A DNA stretch of 64,000 nt from Advenella sp. S44 (GTDB taxonomy: Bacteria > Pseudomonadota > Gammaproteobacteria > Burkholderiales > Burkholderiaceae_B). The number at the start of each line of letters is the position of its first letter. The first letter of the stretch is position 1. The translations under genes and the position numbers were made by a program. The notes under the pieces were generated by a model. It was not told where the DNA came from. It searched no databases and saw nothing but the letters and a program-made list of their open reading frames with translations. Where the stretch lies: contig NZ_NEXS01000010.1 of assembly GCF_002810445.1 (NCBI RefSeq), forward strand, positions 124,001 to 188,000, in the 5' to 3' direction. Positions 42,044 to 52,611 of this stretch are shown here, in pieces.

Positions 42044-43591
42044 TCATTGTGCGTCGCTCATGGAGGGATAGACGTAGTGACCCGCTGGCACCCAGGTTTC
42101 CTTGACTGTGCGCGGCGAGACCCAGCGTTGCAGATTCAGGATCGAGCCGGCCTTGTCGTTGGTGCCGCTCCTGCGTGCACCGCCAAACGGCTGCTGGCCG
42201 ACCACGGCGCCGGTAGGTTTATCGTTAACGTAAAAGTTGCCAGCTGCGAATCTCAACGCGGCTGCGGCCTCGTTAATCGCCCGGCGATCGTTCGCGAACA
42301 CGGCTCCAGTCAAGGAGTAAGGACTGGTTTGATTCACGAGTGAAAGGATTTCATCCCAGCGGGCATCCGGATACACGTAGACGGATAGCACTGGCCCGAA
42401 AATCTCTTCTTCCATAGTGGCCGCTTTTGGGTCGGACGCCTCGATCACCGTCGGCTCGACAAAATACCCGATGCGGTCGTCCCCCCTGCCTCCGGCCAGA
42501 ACCGTCGAACCTTGGTTCGGCGCGTGATCGATATAGCGCATGACGCGTTCGTAGGCTTTGTGATCTATCAAGGCGCCCATGAATGTGCGAAAATCCGCCA
42601 CATCACCCATACGCACGGTGGCAATATCGTCCAGTAAGGCTTCCTTAACACGCGGCCAGAGAGAAGCGGGAATATAGGCTCGTGAGGCGGCGCTGCACTT
42701 CTGGCCTTGATATTCGAAGGCGCCGCGCAACAGCGCCACGCTAAGGGCCTGAGGTTCGGCAGACGCATGCGCCAGCACGAAGTCCTTTCCGCCAGTCTCT
42801 CCGATCAGCCGGGGGTACGTACGGTACCCTGGCAGATTCTGCGCCACTTGCTGCCACAATCCGTCGAACACCGCAGTGGATCCTGTGAAATGCAGGCCGG
42901 CGAAGTCAGGCGAGCTCAGTACTGCGGCGGAAACAGATGCCGAGTTCCCTGGCACGAAATTGATGACGCCCGGCGGCAAGCCCGCAGCTTCGAGCAATTC
43001 AAGGATCAGATAATTGCTCAAGGAGGCTGAGAACGCGGGTTTCCAAACCACTGTGTTGCCCATGAGCGCTGGAGCGCAGGGCAAGTTGCCGCCGATCGCG
43101 GTGAAATTGAATGGCGTCACAGCATAAACAAACCCTTCGAGCGGGCGATAGTCCAGACGGTTGAGAACGCCGTTGGAAGAGAGAGGCTGCATTTGTTGCA
43201 ACCGTTCGGCAAACGCCACGTTAAAACGTAAGAAATCGATCAACTCGCAGGCCGAATCGATTTCTGCCTGATGCGCCGTCTTGCTCTGGCCCACCATCGT
43301 CGCTGCATTGAGAATTTGCCGCCACGGTCCCGCCAACAGCTCAGCCGCACGCAGAAAGATCGCTGCTCGCTCATCGAGCGACATGGCAGCCCAGTCAGCC
43401 TGTGCACCCACCGCTGCCTGTACCGCAGTGAAAGCCATTCTTTCGTCAGCCTGCTCAACCATGCCTAGCGTGCGTGCGTGATCATGCGGGCAGTACAACG
43501 CGCGCGCGCCAGTGCCGCTTAGTCGCTGGCCGCCGATGACGAGCGGGATTTTTGACTCGCGAATGCGAAGCGCGTCCAGCGCCTTTTCCAA
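42044..43591 (-). CDS. L-glutamate gamma-semialdehyde (P5C) dehydrogenase-like enzyme, frameshifted 5' end
   Basis: A 515-residue aldehyde dehydrogenase of the PruA type. Family marks are VTPFNFTAIGGNLPCAPALM, catalytic Glu265 (LIGETGGKD) and Cys299 (EYQGQKCSA), and EEEIFGPVLSVYVY. The only start in this frame is TTG 43591 with no ribosome site. A well-placed ATG at 43661 after AAGGA opens a second frame (MNISNIANEPILDYRR) that ends in TGA after 16 codons. Removing one base near 43613 joins the two into a normal PruA N-terminus. So the gene has a single-base insertion, or there is a sequencing error, or it is read from TTG. It lies 21 bases after the AtoE-type gene. Confidence 0.8.
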   Translation of the reverse strand: MEKALDALRIRESKIPLVIGGQRLSGTGARALYCPHDHARTLGMVEQADERMAFTAVQAAVGAQADWAAMSLDERAAIFLRAAELLAGPWRQILNAATMVGQSKTAHQAEIDSACELIDFLRFNVAFAERLQQMQPLSSNGVLNRLDYRPLEGFVYAVTPFNFTAIGGNLPCAPALMGNTVVWKPAFSASLSNYLILELLEAAGLPPGVINFVPGNSASVSAAVLSSPDFAGLHFTGSTAVFDGLWQQVAQNLPGYRTYPRLIGETGGKDFVLAHASAEPQALSVALLRGAFEYQGQKCSAASRAYIPASLWPRVKEALLDDIATVRMGDVADFRTFMGALIDHKAYERVMRYIDHAPNQGSTVLAGGRGDDRIGYFVEPTVIEASDPKAATMEEEIFGPVLSVYVYPDARWDEILSLVNQTSPYSLTGAVFANDRRAINEAAAALRFAAGNFYVNDKPTGAVVGQQPFGGARRSGTNDKAGSILNLQRWVSPRTVKETWVPAGHYVYPSMSDAQ

Positions 43592-43682
43592 TTGATGGCG
43601 TTCGTCGCTATCAGCGACGATAGTCCAGGATAGGTTCGTTTGCGATATTTGAAATATTCATGGAGCGATCCTTAGTGAAGGG

Positions 43683-45146
43683 TTAGTGTGCAGGAACCAC
43701 CGGCGCAACGTAAGTGAATGTGTGCATGAGAATCGCCCCCGCAACAATAACGATGGGAAAATGGACCAGAAACTGCATGGCGGTGTAGCCAACGAGATCC
43801 TTGGACTTGAGCCGTAGAATTCCCAACAGCGGAAGCATCCAAAAGGGATTAATGAAATTGGGCAACGTTTCGGCGATGTTATAGACCATGACTGTCCAGC
43901 CGAGATGTGCTTGGATCTGGTTGGCCGCGTCCATGACGTACGGTGCCTCGATCACCCACTTTCCCCCGGCTGACGGAATGAAGAATCCTAGAAACGCGGA
44001 GTAGATGCTGACCAGTAAGGAGAAAATACTGCTGTCATGTGCGAGGCTCACGAACCAGTGTGCAATCGCGTCTGACAGAGTATTACCTTGGGCATTCGCG
44101 ACCTTGGTCAGCACGTATCCGATGCCGCCGTAGAACGGGAACTGCAACATCACGCCGCTGATGCTGGGCATGGCACGGCCGAAGCTTTCCAAAAAACTGC
44201 GCGGGCGCCAGTGCAGCAACAGACCCAGCAGCAAGAACACAAAATTGTAGGTATTCAGCTGCGACATCGTAATGAACGGATTGCCATTACTGAACGTCAG
44301 GTACAACCAGCCAGCCGCGAGCATCACAACCGCCACGGTCAGCCAAGGGCTAAACTCCAGGTAATCTCCAGGACGCTGGCGTTGCGCCTTTTCCGCCCTG
44401 TCTTGCGTCAAGTCCACGCCCAAGTCCTGCGCCGTCATCGATCTTTCCGGGCTGGGGGTCGTGAAATAGCACACCACAGCCGAAACAACGGTCACCAAGA
44501 CGACTACCACTAGGTTCTGCCACGTCAATATGGTTTGCGAAAACTCGATCACGCCGGTGATCGGCATGAGCGTCGCCGGAATACTGGCAGGTGTGGCCTG
44601 CAGCTGCGCGGCCGACGAACTCATTCCCAACGTGAAGCCACAGCCCATCCCCAAGTACCCCGCGGCGCCGGCCGCCCGGTAATCGAGCCGCAGATCTGTT
44701 CTACGTGCCATTTCACGCACTAGCAATCCAGAGAAGATCAGACTTAACCCCCAGTTGACCAGTGACAGCAGAATGCTCAGAGTACCAATGAACACGACCG
44801 CCCTGCGCGGTGTTGAAGGTACCCGTGCCAGCGCGTGGAGTAGCCACGCCACAGGGGGCGACAATGCCAGCACGTAGCCAGTAACAGCTACCATGGCCAT
44901 TTGCATTGTGAAGGGGATAATGCTCCAGAAGCCTTCTCCGAACGCCTGGCTGACAGAAAGCGGGTCGCCGCCATGTAGGATAGTACCGAGAGCGACTACC
45001 ACACATGCCACTACTACGAAGACGAAGGCGTCGGGAAACCACTTTTCCGACCACGCGACGAGAGCCAGGGAAAACCGCTCGATGGGGCTGGCCCGAGCTT
45101 GGCGGTCCTGTTCTGGTGCAGCGGCGACGTGATGATCATTGGGCAT
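43683..45146 (-). CDS. short-chain fatty acid transporter family protein (AtoE-like)
   Basis: A 487-residue inner-membrane permease with about 11-12 spans, of the AtoE family of short-chain fatty acid carriers. SLALVAWSEKWFPDAFVFVV at the start, NWGLSLIFSGLLVREMARR, and FIPSAGGKWVIEAPYVMDAA near 405 are family segments. GGAG lies upstream of the ATG. It sits between a molybdoenzyme fusion (24-base gap) and a P5C dehydrogenase-like gene (21-base gap), so its natural substrate may be an unusual small carboxylate rather than acetoacetate or butyrate. Confidence 0.88.
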   Translation of the reverse strand: MPNDHHVAAAPEQDRQARASPIERFSLALVAWSEKWFPDAFVFVVVACVVVALGTILHGGDPLSVSQAFGEGFWSIIPFTMQMAMVAVTGYVLALSPPVAWLLHALARVPSTPRRAVVFIGTLSILLSLVNWGLSLIFSGLLVREMARRTDLRLDYRAAGAAGYLGMGCGFTLGMSSSAAQLQATPASIPATLMPITGVIEFSQTILTWQNLVVVVLVTVVSAVVCYFTTPSPERSMTAQDLGVDLTQDRAEKAQRQRPGDYLEFSPWLTVAVVMLAAGWLYLTFSNGNPFITMSQLNTYNFVFLLLGLLLHWRPRSFLESFGRAMPSISGVMLQFPFYGGIGYVLTKVANAQGNTLSDAIAHWFVSLAHDSSIFSLLVSIYSAFLGFFIPSAGGKWVIEAPYVMDAANQIQAHLGWTVMVYNIAETLPNFINPFWMLPLLGILRLKSKDLVGYTAMQFLVHFPIVIVAGAILMHTFTYVAPVVPAH

Positions 45147-45170
45147 GACGAACTCCAGAGAAAGAGGGGG

Positions 45171-48100
45171 TTATCTGCGCAGAATTAGAGGGGAAATCGG
45201 AACTGCCTGGCAGGTCAAACAAGTATCCGGTGGGCCATCGAAAGCAATCAGATGAGCGACCTTGCCGGAAACGATACGCATGGCGCAGCTCTCGCATTGA
45301 CCAACCCGGCAGCCGCTCGGCAGGGACAAGCCCGCCTGGTCTGCGGCATTGAGCAGCGTTCCAGCGGCTGGTTCCCAGGTGTAGTGAATACCGTCATCCT
45401 GGATCTCTACTGATTGCGGTGCAAGAGCTGGCGGCACGCGAGTTTCACTGCTAAACGTTTCGGAGAAAATATCGAAACGTGGTATCCCGCGCCTGACCAG
45501 TTCTTCCGTGCATTGCGTCAGAAAAGCGGGAGAGCCACATAGAAAAATCAGTGGATTACCCGCCACAAGCACCGGGTCGAGCCATTCGAAGTCGAGATGG
45601 CCTCCTTGATGGTAATCACGGCCCTGCACATCATCACAACCCGGCTTCGCGTACACGGTAAGCAGGCGCACTGAACCGATGAGGTGGGCCAGGCGCGCAA
45701 GTTCGGGCCCATAGGGATGCGACGTCCCATCGCGACAGACATGAACCAGTTGTATGGTTGGCGTGGAATCGACGCATTGCTTCAAGGCTTCCAGATACCC
45801 TTGAAAAGGAGTGATTCCAATTCCGCTGGCCATCAGTACCACAGGACGCCGCGTACGCAGCGGCAGTGTGAACACGCCAGCAGGCGGGGAAAGCATTACT
45901 TGCGCGCCTTCTCCCAATTCATGCAACGCTGTGGACATGATGCCGTCGGGACCTTGACGGCCCCGTACGCGCCGGACGGCGATGGAAAGAAACGAAGGCG
46001 TACGATTGGGACCAGTGAGCGAGTATGCGCGTCGGATCGAACTGCCAGGTATCGACACGATGACGTGCTGCCCCGGCAAGAAATCGGCAAGCGTCTTTCC
46101 ATCACAGGGAACAAGCCGGAACTCCGCCACGTCGTGTGCAATAGTGCGCTTCTGCGTTATCAAAAATTTTCGTTCACCATGCCAGCGGCCCACATTGCGC
46201 GAGTCGTCACGAACGATATCGCATACGGAGGCGCGCAGCGGCACAGAACCGCTGACCGGATCTCGGTGCCGATCCGTCATGATGGCGTTGATATTGCTAG
46301 ATTCAGCCCCGACGATAGCGCTACCCGTGCGTCCGAGGCTGTCGCAGCCCTGCCACCAGCCGAATTCAGCGATCGCCACGTTCTCGTGTAAATCGCCATT
46401 TACTTTGGCACGCATACTCACGTTGCCGTATGGTGTGTGCACAAGCACCCAATCGCCGTCGTCAATTTCTCGTCCCCGTGCTGCATCTGTACTCATATAT
46501 ATTTGTGGATCGGGCGCCTTGCGCCGCAGCGAGGCAATATGTCGATGCGACGAATGAACGAACCACCCGCTCTTAGCTGTCGTCAGAACAATCGGGTACT
46601 CACCCGCCTGCCGCATCGGCGAATCCGCTGGCTCCACGTGGACGGGCAGCGCGGGCTGCCCTATGTTGTACAAGTCTTCGGAATAAAGCTGCACCCTGCC
46701 GCTCAACGTGGGAAACCCGGTAGTCCGCCCATCGCGTAGTGTCTTATATTTTTTGTAAGAGAAGTCCTGCGGGAAGCGTATTCCTTCGGGGTGCAGTCGC
46801 AAGGCCTGCACTGAGATACCCAAGGGTGCTAGCTGGTGATTCCAACAAGCGTCCATGTCCGCCCCGAAGAATTCTTCGGTCAGACCCAACCTTTGTGCTA
46901 GATCCAGCACTATCTCATAGTCTGCGCGCGACTGGCCTGCGGGTTCCACCATTTTGGGTCGCAATTGCACATGCTCCACGGCCGCCTGACTGATCTCGAA
47001 CCCCAGCTTCAGCGCTTCGCGCTCCCATGGCATATTGGCCGGCAGGACAATATCCGCGTTCAAGGCAGTTGGGTTCATATACATATCAACGTGAACGTGA
47101 AAGTCCAAGGCCTGCAGCGCCTCTCGATTGCGCGCGGTTTCAGCTTGCGAGACCAGCAGATTCGTACCGAAGCTCATCAGCGTGCGTACTGGATACGGAT
47201 CTTGCCGCAGCACTGCTTGCGAGAAATCGCGCGTCGTGATCCATCCCATGCTGGGTGGCCCCAAAGGCAATTCACGTAGACCGAGTGCTTTCTCTCGTTG
47301 CGAAGCAGGCAATAAGTCTCGATACTCGTTGACCGCTCGATACGGTGGTGCGATGGTCCATAAGTTTCCCCCTTTCCTGTCGCACGCGCCTGTCAAAGCG
47401 TACAGCGAGGCAATGGCGCGGTCCGTTTGTGTAGCGTTAGTATGCTGGCCAACACCAGTCCATGCGTGATAACACAACCGTGGGCAATCTTCGAAAATGG
47501 CGTTGAACTGTTCCAGATTAGCCTCGTCAAGCCAGGTCAGTCTAGCGACTTCGCGCTGTGTGTATTGGTCCACGGTTTCTCGCAGATCTTGCAAGACAGT
47601 GACGCACTTGCACATGCGGCCATCATGCCTGCGCACAGACCAAGAACCGAATAGTTCGGCCCGAGCCGTATCCAAACCGCGCCCGCTCGCCACTAGGATT
47701 CCGTCCTGTACCACCACGCGGGCTGTGGGATCGGCGTCGGGCCAGATATCCGTAGCCATAAGCAGGCCGCCACTGTCGCAATCTACCAGACACGGCGCAT
47801 TGGTCCAGCAGGCCACAAAGTGGCGATCGAAACGACCGGTGTACAACAGATGGCGAATGGCTCCCAGAGCAAGCGCCCCATCTGCACCAGGACGAATCCG
47901 CAACCACAGGTCTGCCTGCTGACCCGACCCCTCGCATTGGGGATCAACCACTACGACTTTAGCACCACGCTGCCGCGCCTCGGCGATACGCGAGGCCTGC
48001 GCCAGCCAGGTCCGGGCTGGATTGTGACCCCACAACAGCAGCGTGTCCGTGTGCTCCAGGTCCGGAATGCCGATGCCACGCCCAAATGTCAATGCATGGG

Positions 48101-48542
48101 CATAGTCCTTGTGCCAGCCGCATACTTCCACTGCATAGATTAGGTTGGGGCTGCCAAACAGCCGGATAAAGCGCTCGACCCACTCGAAGCTGTCCACCAT
48201 GGGCGTGCCGCTGGGCGTGGTAACGGCGAAAGCAACGCTTTCGGCCCCGTCGCACTGCCGCGCGTTAGCCAACCGGGTGGCCACTTCGTCCAATGCTTCC
48301 TCCCAGTCGATCTCCCGCCAGCCGGGATCTGCTGCATCCCGTGGATTCGTCCGCTTCAGTGGTCGCAGCAGCCGGTGGCTTTTCGCGAGCATTTCCGGCG
48401 CAGCCCTTCCCTTGGCGCATAAGGCACCACCGGTGGGATGATTGGCAAGAGGTGTCACGGCAACCAGCTGGCCGTTTTCCACATGATTAACCGATCCGCA
48501 GCGTGACCTGCACAAAGTACAGTATCCGGTGAATGTTTCCAT
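45171..48542 (-). CDS. molybdopterin oxidoreductase fused to a flavin reductase and a ferredoxin domain
   Basis: A 1123-residue three-part enzyme. Residues 1 to about 770 are a DMSO-reductase-superfamily molybdenum subunit: a [4Fe-4S] site formed by Cys8, Cys11, Cys15 and Cys42, a probable Mo ligand Cys141 in AVEVCGWHKDY, and the molybdopterin-binding C-domain. From about 785 follows a ferredoxin-NADP-reductase-type flavin/NAD module (IRRAYSLTG; MASGIGITPFQG; LCGSPAF). The last 90 residues are a [2Fe-2S] ferredoxin with the CRVGQCESC pattern and a later Cys. This predicts NAD(P)H-linked electron transfer inside one cytoplasmic chain; no Tat signal is seen. First gene of the operon with AtoE-like and PruA-like genes. 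Substrate unknown. Confidence 0.87.
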   Translation of the reverse strand: METFTGYCTLCRSRCGSVNHVENGQLVAVTPLANHPTGGALCAKGRAAPEMLAKSHRLLRPLKRTNPRDAADPGWREIDWEEALDEVATRLANARQCDGAESVAFAVTTPSGTPMVDSFEWVERFIRLFGSPNLIYAVEVCGWHKDYAHALTFGRGIGIPDLEHTDTLLLWGHNPARTWLAQASRIAEARQRGAKVVVVDPQCEGSGQQADLWLRIRPGADGALALGAIRHLLYTGRFDRHFVACWTNAPCLVDCDSGGLLMATDIWPDADPTARVVVQDGILVASGRGLDTARAELFGSWSVRRHDGRMCKCVTVLQDLRETVDQYTQREVARLTWLDEANLEQFNAIFEDCPRLCYHAWTGVGQHTNATQTDRAIASLYALTGACDRKGGNLWTIAPPYRAVNEYRDLLPASQREKALGLRELPLGPPSMGWITTRDFSQAVLRQDPYPVRTLMSFGTNLLVSQAETARNREALQALDFHVHVDMYMNPTALNADIVLPANMPWEREALKLGFEISQAAVEHVQLRPKMVEPAGQSRADYEIVLDLAQRLGLTEEFFGADMDACWNHQLAPLGISVQALRLHPEGIRFPQDFSYKKYKTLRDGRTTGFPTLSGRVQLYSEDLYNIGQPALPVHVEPADSPMRQAGEYPIVLTTAKSGWFVHSSHRHIASLRRKAPDPQIYMSTDAARGREIDDGDWVLVHTPYGNVSMRAKVNGDLHENVAIAEFGWWQGCDSLGRTGSAIVGAESSNINAIMTDRHRDPVSGSVPLRASVCDIVRDDSRNVGRWHGERKFLITQKRTIAHDVAEFRLVPCDGKTLADFLPGQHVIVSIPGSSIRRAYSLTGPNRTPSFLSIAVRRVRGRQGPDGIMSTALHELGEGAQVMLSPPAGVFTLPLRTRRPVVLMASGIGITPFQGYLEALKQCVDSTPTIQLVHVCRDGTSHPYGPELARLAHLIGSVRLLTVYAKPGCDDVQGRDYHQGGHLDFEWLDPVLVAGNPLIFLCGSPAFLTQCTEELVRRGIPRFDIFSETFSSETRVPPALAPQSVEIQDDGIHYTWEPAAGTLLNAADQAGLSLPSGCRVGQCESCAMRIVSGKVAHLIAFDGPPDTCLTCQAVPISPLILRR

Positions 48543-48558
48543 TTATCCCTTGAATAAT

Positions 48559-48611
48559 GTAGCGCGTGACGCTCTATTGAGTGATGCAAATATTAATGCG
48601 TCACGCGCTAC
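48559..48611. promoter_or_regulatory. paired GntR operator before the molybdoenzyme operon
   Basis: Perfect inverted repeat: GTAGCGCGTGACGC at 48559-48572 and its mirror at 48598-48611, separated by 25 bases. It lies 17 bases upstream of the molybdoenzyme start. The half-site matches 41980-41992 before the GntR gene. Two sites spaced about four helical turns apart could support cooperative binding. Confidence 0.7.
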
Positions 48612-48696
48612 TTATAAAATGGGGAAAAACCCTTACATCAAAGCGGCGACAGTGCTCGCGAGACGTGTCAAAAATGTAACAAGCCAACTTTCCCTC

Positions 48697-48724
48697 TTGA
48701 AACTACGACATTCGTCCCTATAAT
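48697..48724 (+). promoter_or_regulatory. groESL promoter (sigma-70, possibly also heat-shock sigma)
   Basis: TTGAAA at 48697-48702 and TATAAT at 48719-48724, 16 bases apart. The same stretch reads CTTGAAA - 13 bases - CCCTATAAT, close to a sigma-32 promoter, so both factors may use it. The CIRCE element begins at the last -10 base. Confidence 0.7.
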
Positions 48725-48750
48725 TAGCACTCAGTAGGGTCGAGTGCTAA
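48724..48750. promoter_or_regulatory. CIRCE element (HrcA operator)
   Basis: TTAGCACTC - 9 bases - GAGTGCTAA, a perfect match to the CIRCE consensus, directly after the -10 hexamer of groESL. HrcA repression is therefore predicted; the hrcA gene is not in the window. Confidence 0.95.
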
Positions 48751-48808
48751 CAGCCGGCCTGACTAACCCAATTTACTAACCTATTTTTATATATTCAGGA
48801 GTTTCTCC

Positions 48809-49096
48809 ATGGCATTGCGTCCTTTGCAAGACCGCGTGATCATTAAGCGCCTCGATAACGAACGTAAAACTGCGTCCGGCATCGTTATCCCTGACAGTGC
48901 AGCAGAAAAGCCAGATCAGGGTGAAGTCGTTGCTGTTGGTCCCGGCAAAAAAACAGAAGATGGCAAAGTTATCGCCGTTGACCTGAAAGTGGGCGATAAA
49001 GTCCTTTTTGGTAAGTATGCCGGTCAGTCCGTCAAAGTAGACGGCGAAGAGCTGCTGGTTATCCGCGAAGAAGAAATCCTCGCAGTAATCGGTTGA
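48809..49096 (+). CDS. groES: co-chaperonin GroES
   Basis: A 95-residue GroES that caps the GroEL folding chamber. [20 protein letters not shown], the mobile loop around [14 protein letters not shown] and the terminal [17 protein letters not shown] are typical. A CAGGAG ribosome site precedes the ATG. First gene of the CIRCE-controlled groESL operon. Confidence 0.98.
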   Translation: MALRPLQDRVIIKRLDNERKTASGIVIPDSAAEKPDQGEVVAVGPGKKTEDGKVIAVDLKVGDKVLFGKYAGQSVKVDGEELLVIREEEILAVIG

Positions 49097-49143
49097 TCCG
49101 CCCGTAAATAACGAATCTGCCCGCCTTGCTCCGCATGGCATAA

Positions 49144-50823
<1,680 letters not shown>

Positions 50824-50872
50824 TTCTGCCAGATACACCCCGGACCTGCCTTGCGCGGGTCCGCAGCAAACA

Positions 50873-50904
50873 AACCCCGAACGGCTCGCTGTTCGGGGTT
50901 TTTC
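50873..50904 (+). terminator. intrinsic terminator after groEL
   Basis: AACCCCGAAC (50873-50882) pairs with GTTCGGGGTT (50891-50900) around an 8-base loop, followed by a run of T. About 50 bases after the groEL stop. Confidence 0.9.
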
Positions 50905-50951
50905 TTTGGCTGGGTTTTCGTTGACAGTGCCGTTGAACATGCTCGTTGGTC

Positions 50952-51029
50952 TCTACTTGACTGATCTACTTAACCCCTCTACTTAACCTCTCTACTTAAC
51001 CTCTCTGCTTACCCCCTCTATTTGACTTT
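50952..51029. repeat. six tandem 13-bp units
   Basis: Units begin at 50952, 50965, 50978, 50991, 51004 and 51017. The third and fourth are identical (TCTACTTAACCTC); the others differ by one to a few bases. They lie in the 437-base gap between the groEL terminator and dgkA, where no gene is seen. The number of units may vary between strains. Confidence 0.75.
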
Positions 51030-51260
51030 CTTTCCTTGCTGCCAATCCGGGGCGTCTGCCGTAACGGTCTGCCGGCTTCTCCACAGCAGTAGACGAATGG
51101 CCGAACGCCTCGCCTGATTTCTTGCGCCCTGCTTTGCTGATGTGCAGATTAGCAAATACAAAGTCGGCTCGCCTCTTATGACAAAAAGGATCCGAATCAA
51201 CACGCTTGAATGAGTCGGCGCAGTGCCGTTTAATCAAGCCGTAGCCTTTTGTGAACTACA

Positions 51261-51665
51261 ATGTCGTTCATGAATCGACCAAGCCATCCGCACGGCCGCA
51301 AGAACCGCGGCGTACTGCGTTTTATCCAGTCGACTGTGTACTCGGCACAGGGCTTTCGTGCAGCCTTTTCCAGCGAAGAATCGTTTCGCCAGGAATTGAT
51401 CGTCTGCATCGCGCTCACGCCCTTTGCCTTTCTGCTAGGGCGCAATTTTGCCGAAGTCATTGTATTGCTGGGTGTGCTGGTCAGCGTCCTGACGGTGGAG
51501 CTGATCAACTCGGCCATCGAAGTGCTGGCCGATACGGTGAGTGCTGAAACGCACCCCCTGATCGGGCAGACCAAGGATATTGCCAGCGCAGCGGTCATGA
51601 TGGTGATCACTTTTGCCGGCCTGGTCTGGTTTGGTTTGCTCCTTGTCCGTCTGTTTTCACACTAA
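51261..51665 (+). CDS. dgkA: diacylglycerol kinase
   Basis: A 134-residue inner-membrane kinase that recycles diacylglycerol to phosphatidic acid. Three membrane helices and the family motif VELINSAIEVLADTVS (about residues 75-90) are present. The N-terminal 15 residues are basic and longer than in E. coli DgkA. An in-frame ATG at 51270 is an alternative start; no clear ribosome site is seen for either. pyrF begins seven bases downstream. Confidence 0.92.
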   Translation: MSFMNRPSHPHGRKNRGVLRFIQSTVYSAQGFRAAFSSEESFRQELIVCIALTPFAFLLGRNFAEVIVLLGVLVSVLTVELINSAIEVLADTVSAETHPLIGQTKDIASAAVMMVITFAGLVWFGLLLVRLFSH

Positions 51666-51671
51666 TTATTC

Positions 51672-52496
51672 ATGACATTTATCGAAAAACTGGAATCCGC
51701 CTGGCAAAGCCAGAACTCCCTTCTCATGGTTGGCCTGGACCCTGATCCCGAAAGACTACCGGTTAGCATGAAACAGAATCGCGAATCCACATTCGAATTC
51801 TGTAAAGGCATTGTTGATGCGTCGGCACCCTATGCCTGCGGCTTCAAACCGCAAATTGCCTATTTTGCATCTCAGGGTGCAGAAGAACAATTATCACAAC
51901 TGTGTGCGTATATCCACGAAACCTATCCGCATTTGCCCATTGTGCTTGACGCCAAGCGTGGCGATATTGGCACGACGGCTGAACATTACGCCCGCGAAGC
52001 ATACGAACGGTACCGGGCAGACGCCGTCACGGTTAGCCCTTATATGGGATTTGATTCCATAGAGCCGTACCTGGCCTGGAAAGATCGGGGCATCATTATT
52101 CTGTGCCGCACCTCCAATCCGGGCGGCTCTGACTTGCAGTTTGTTGAGTCTGCCAACGGCGAGCCGCTATATCTGCATGTGGCCAGTATGGTTGCGGAAA
52201 AATGGAATACGCACGGCCAATGCGGGCTGGTCGTCGGCGCCACCTTTCCCGACGAGCTGAGTAAGGTTCGTGCGCGAGTAGGCCAGACCATGCCGTTGCT
52301 GGTGCCCGGTATCGGCGCGCAAGGCGGCGATATCGAGCAAACTGTGATGGCCGGCCGCAATGATGAAAGTACCGGCATGATGATCAATTCGTCACGCGCC
52401 ATTCTGTATGCCAGCTCAGACGATGATTGGAAAGAAGAAGCAGCCCGTGTCGCACGGGAGACTCGCGACCAGATCAATCGGGCGCGCGCACGCTAA
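51672..52496 (+). CDS. pyrF: orotidine 5'-phosphate decarboxylase
   Basis: A 274-residue enzyme of the longer (type 2) OMP decarboxylase family, catalysing the last step of UMP synthesis. The catalytic Lys-Asp array is in [20 protein letters not shown] (about residues 94-113). [14 protein letters not shown] and [10 protein letters not shown] are further family marks. It follows dgkA closely; a shared hairpin at 52510-52543 lies between it and the convergent cinA. Confidence 0.95.
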   Translation: MTFIEKLESAWQSQNSLLMVGLDPDPERLPVSMKQNRESTFEFCKGIVDASAPYACGFKPQIAYFASQGAEEQLSQLCAYIHETYPHLPIVLDAKRGDIGTTAEHYAREAYERYRADAVTVSPYMGFDSIEPYLAWKDRGIIILCRTSNPGGSDLQFVESANGEPLYLHVASMVAEKWNTHGQCGLVVGATFPDELSKVRARVGQTMPLLVPGIGAQGGDIEQTVMAGRNDESTGMMINSSRAILYASSDDDWKEEAARVARETRDQINRARAR

Positions 52497-52509
52497 GATC
52501 GCCATCAAA

Positions 52510-52543
52510 ACGATGCCTGCCTGGTTATACAGGCAGGCATCGT
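52510..52543. terminator. bidirectional hairpin between pyrF and cinA
   Basis: Perfect 14-bp arms (52510-52523 and 52530-52543) around a 6-base loop. On the minus strand it is followed by TTTT, so it best serves as the terminator of the riboflavin-to-cinA operon. It may also stop pyrF transcripts. Confidence 0.75.
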
Positions 52544-52611
52544 GCGTTGAGCAGACCGCTAGTCGATGTATACGAGACCCGGGCATCCGCCGCTGTCTTG
52601 CCAGAATCAGT

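Noticed and set aside
45171-48542. Assimilatory nitrate reductase
   Set aside because: No nitrite reductase, nitrate transporter or Nas regulator nearby; the neighbours are a carboxylate transporter and an aldehyde dehydrogenase. Not excluded without a phylogeny.
48724-48750. CRISPR-like or phage-like repeat before groES
   Set aside because: It is a single CIRCE inverted repeat. No CRISPR array was seen anywhere in the window.
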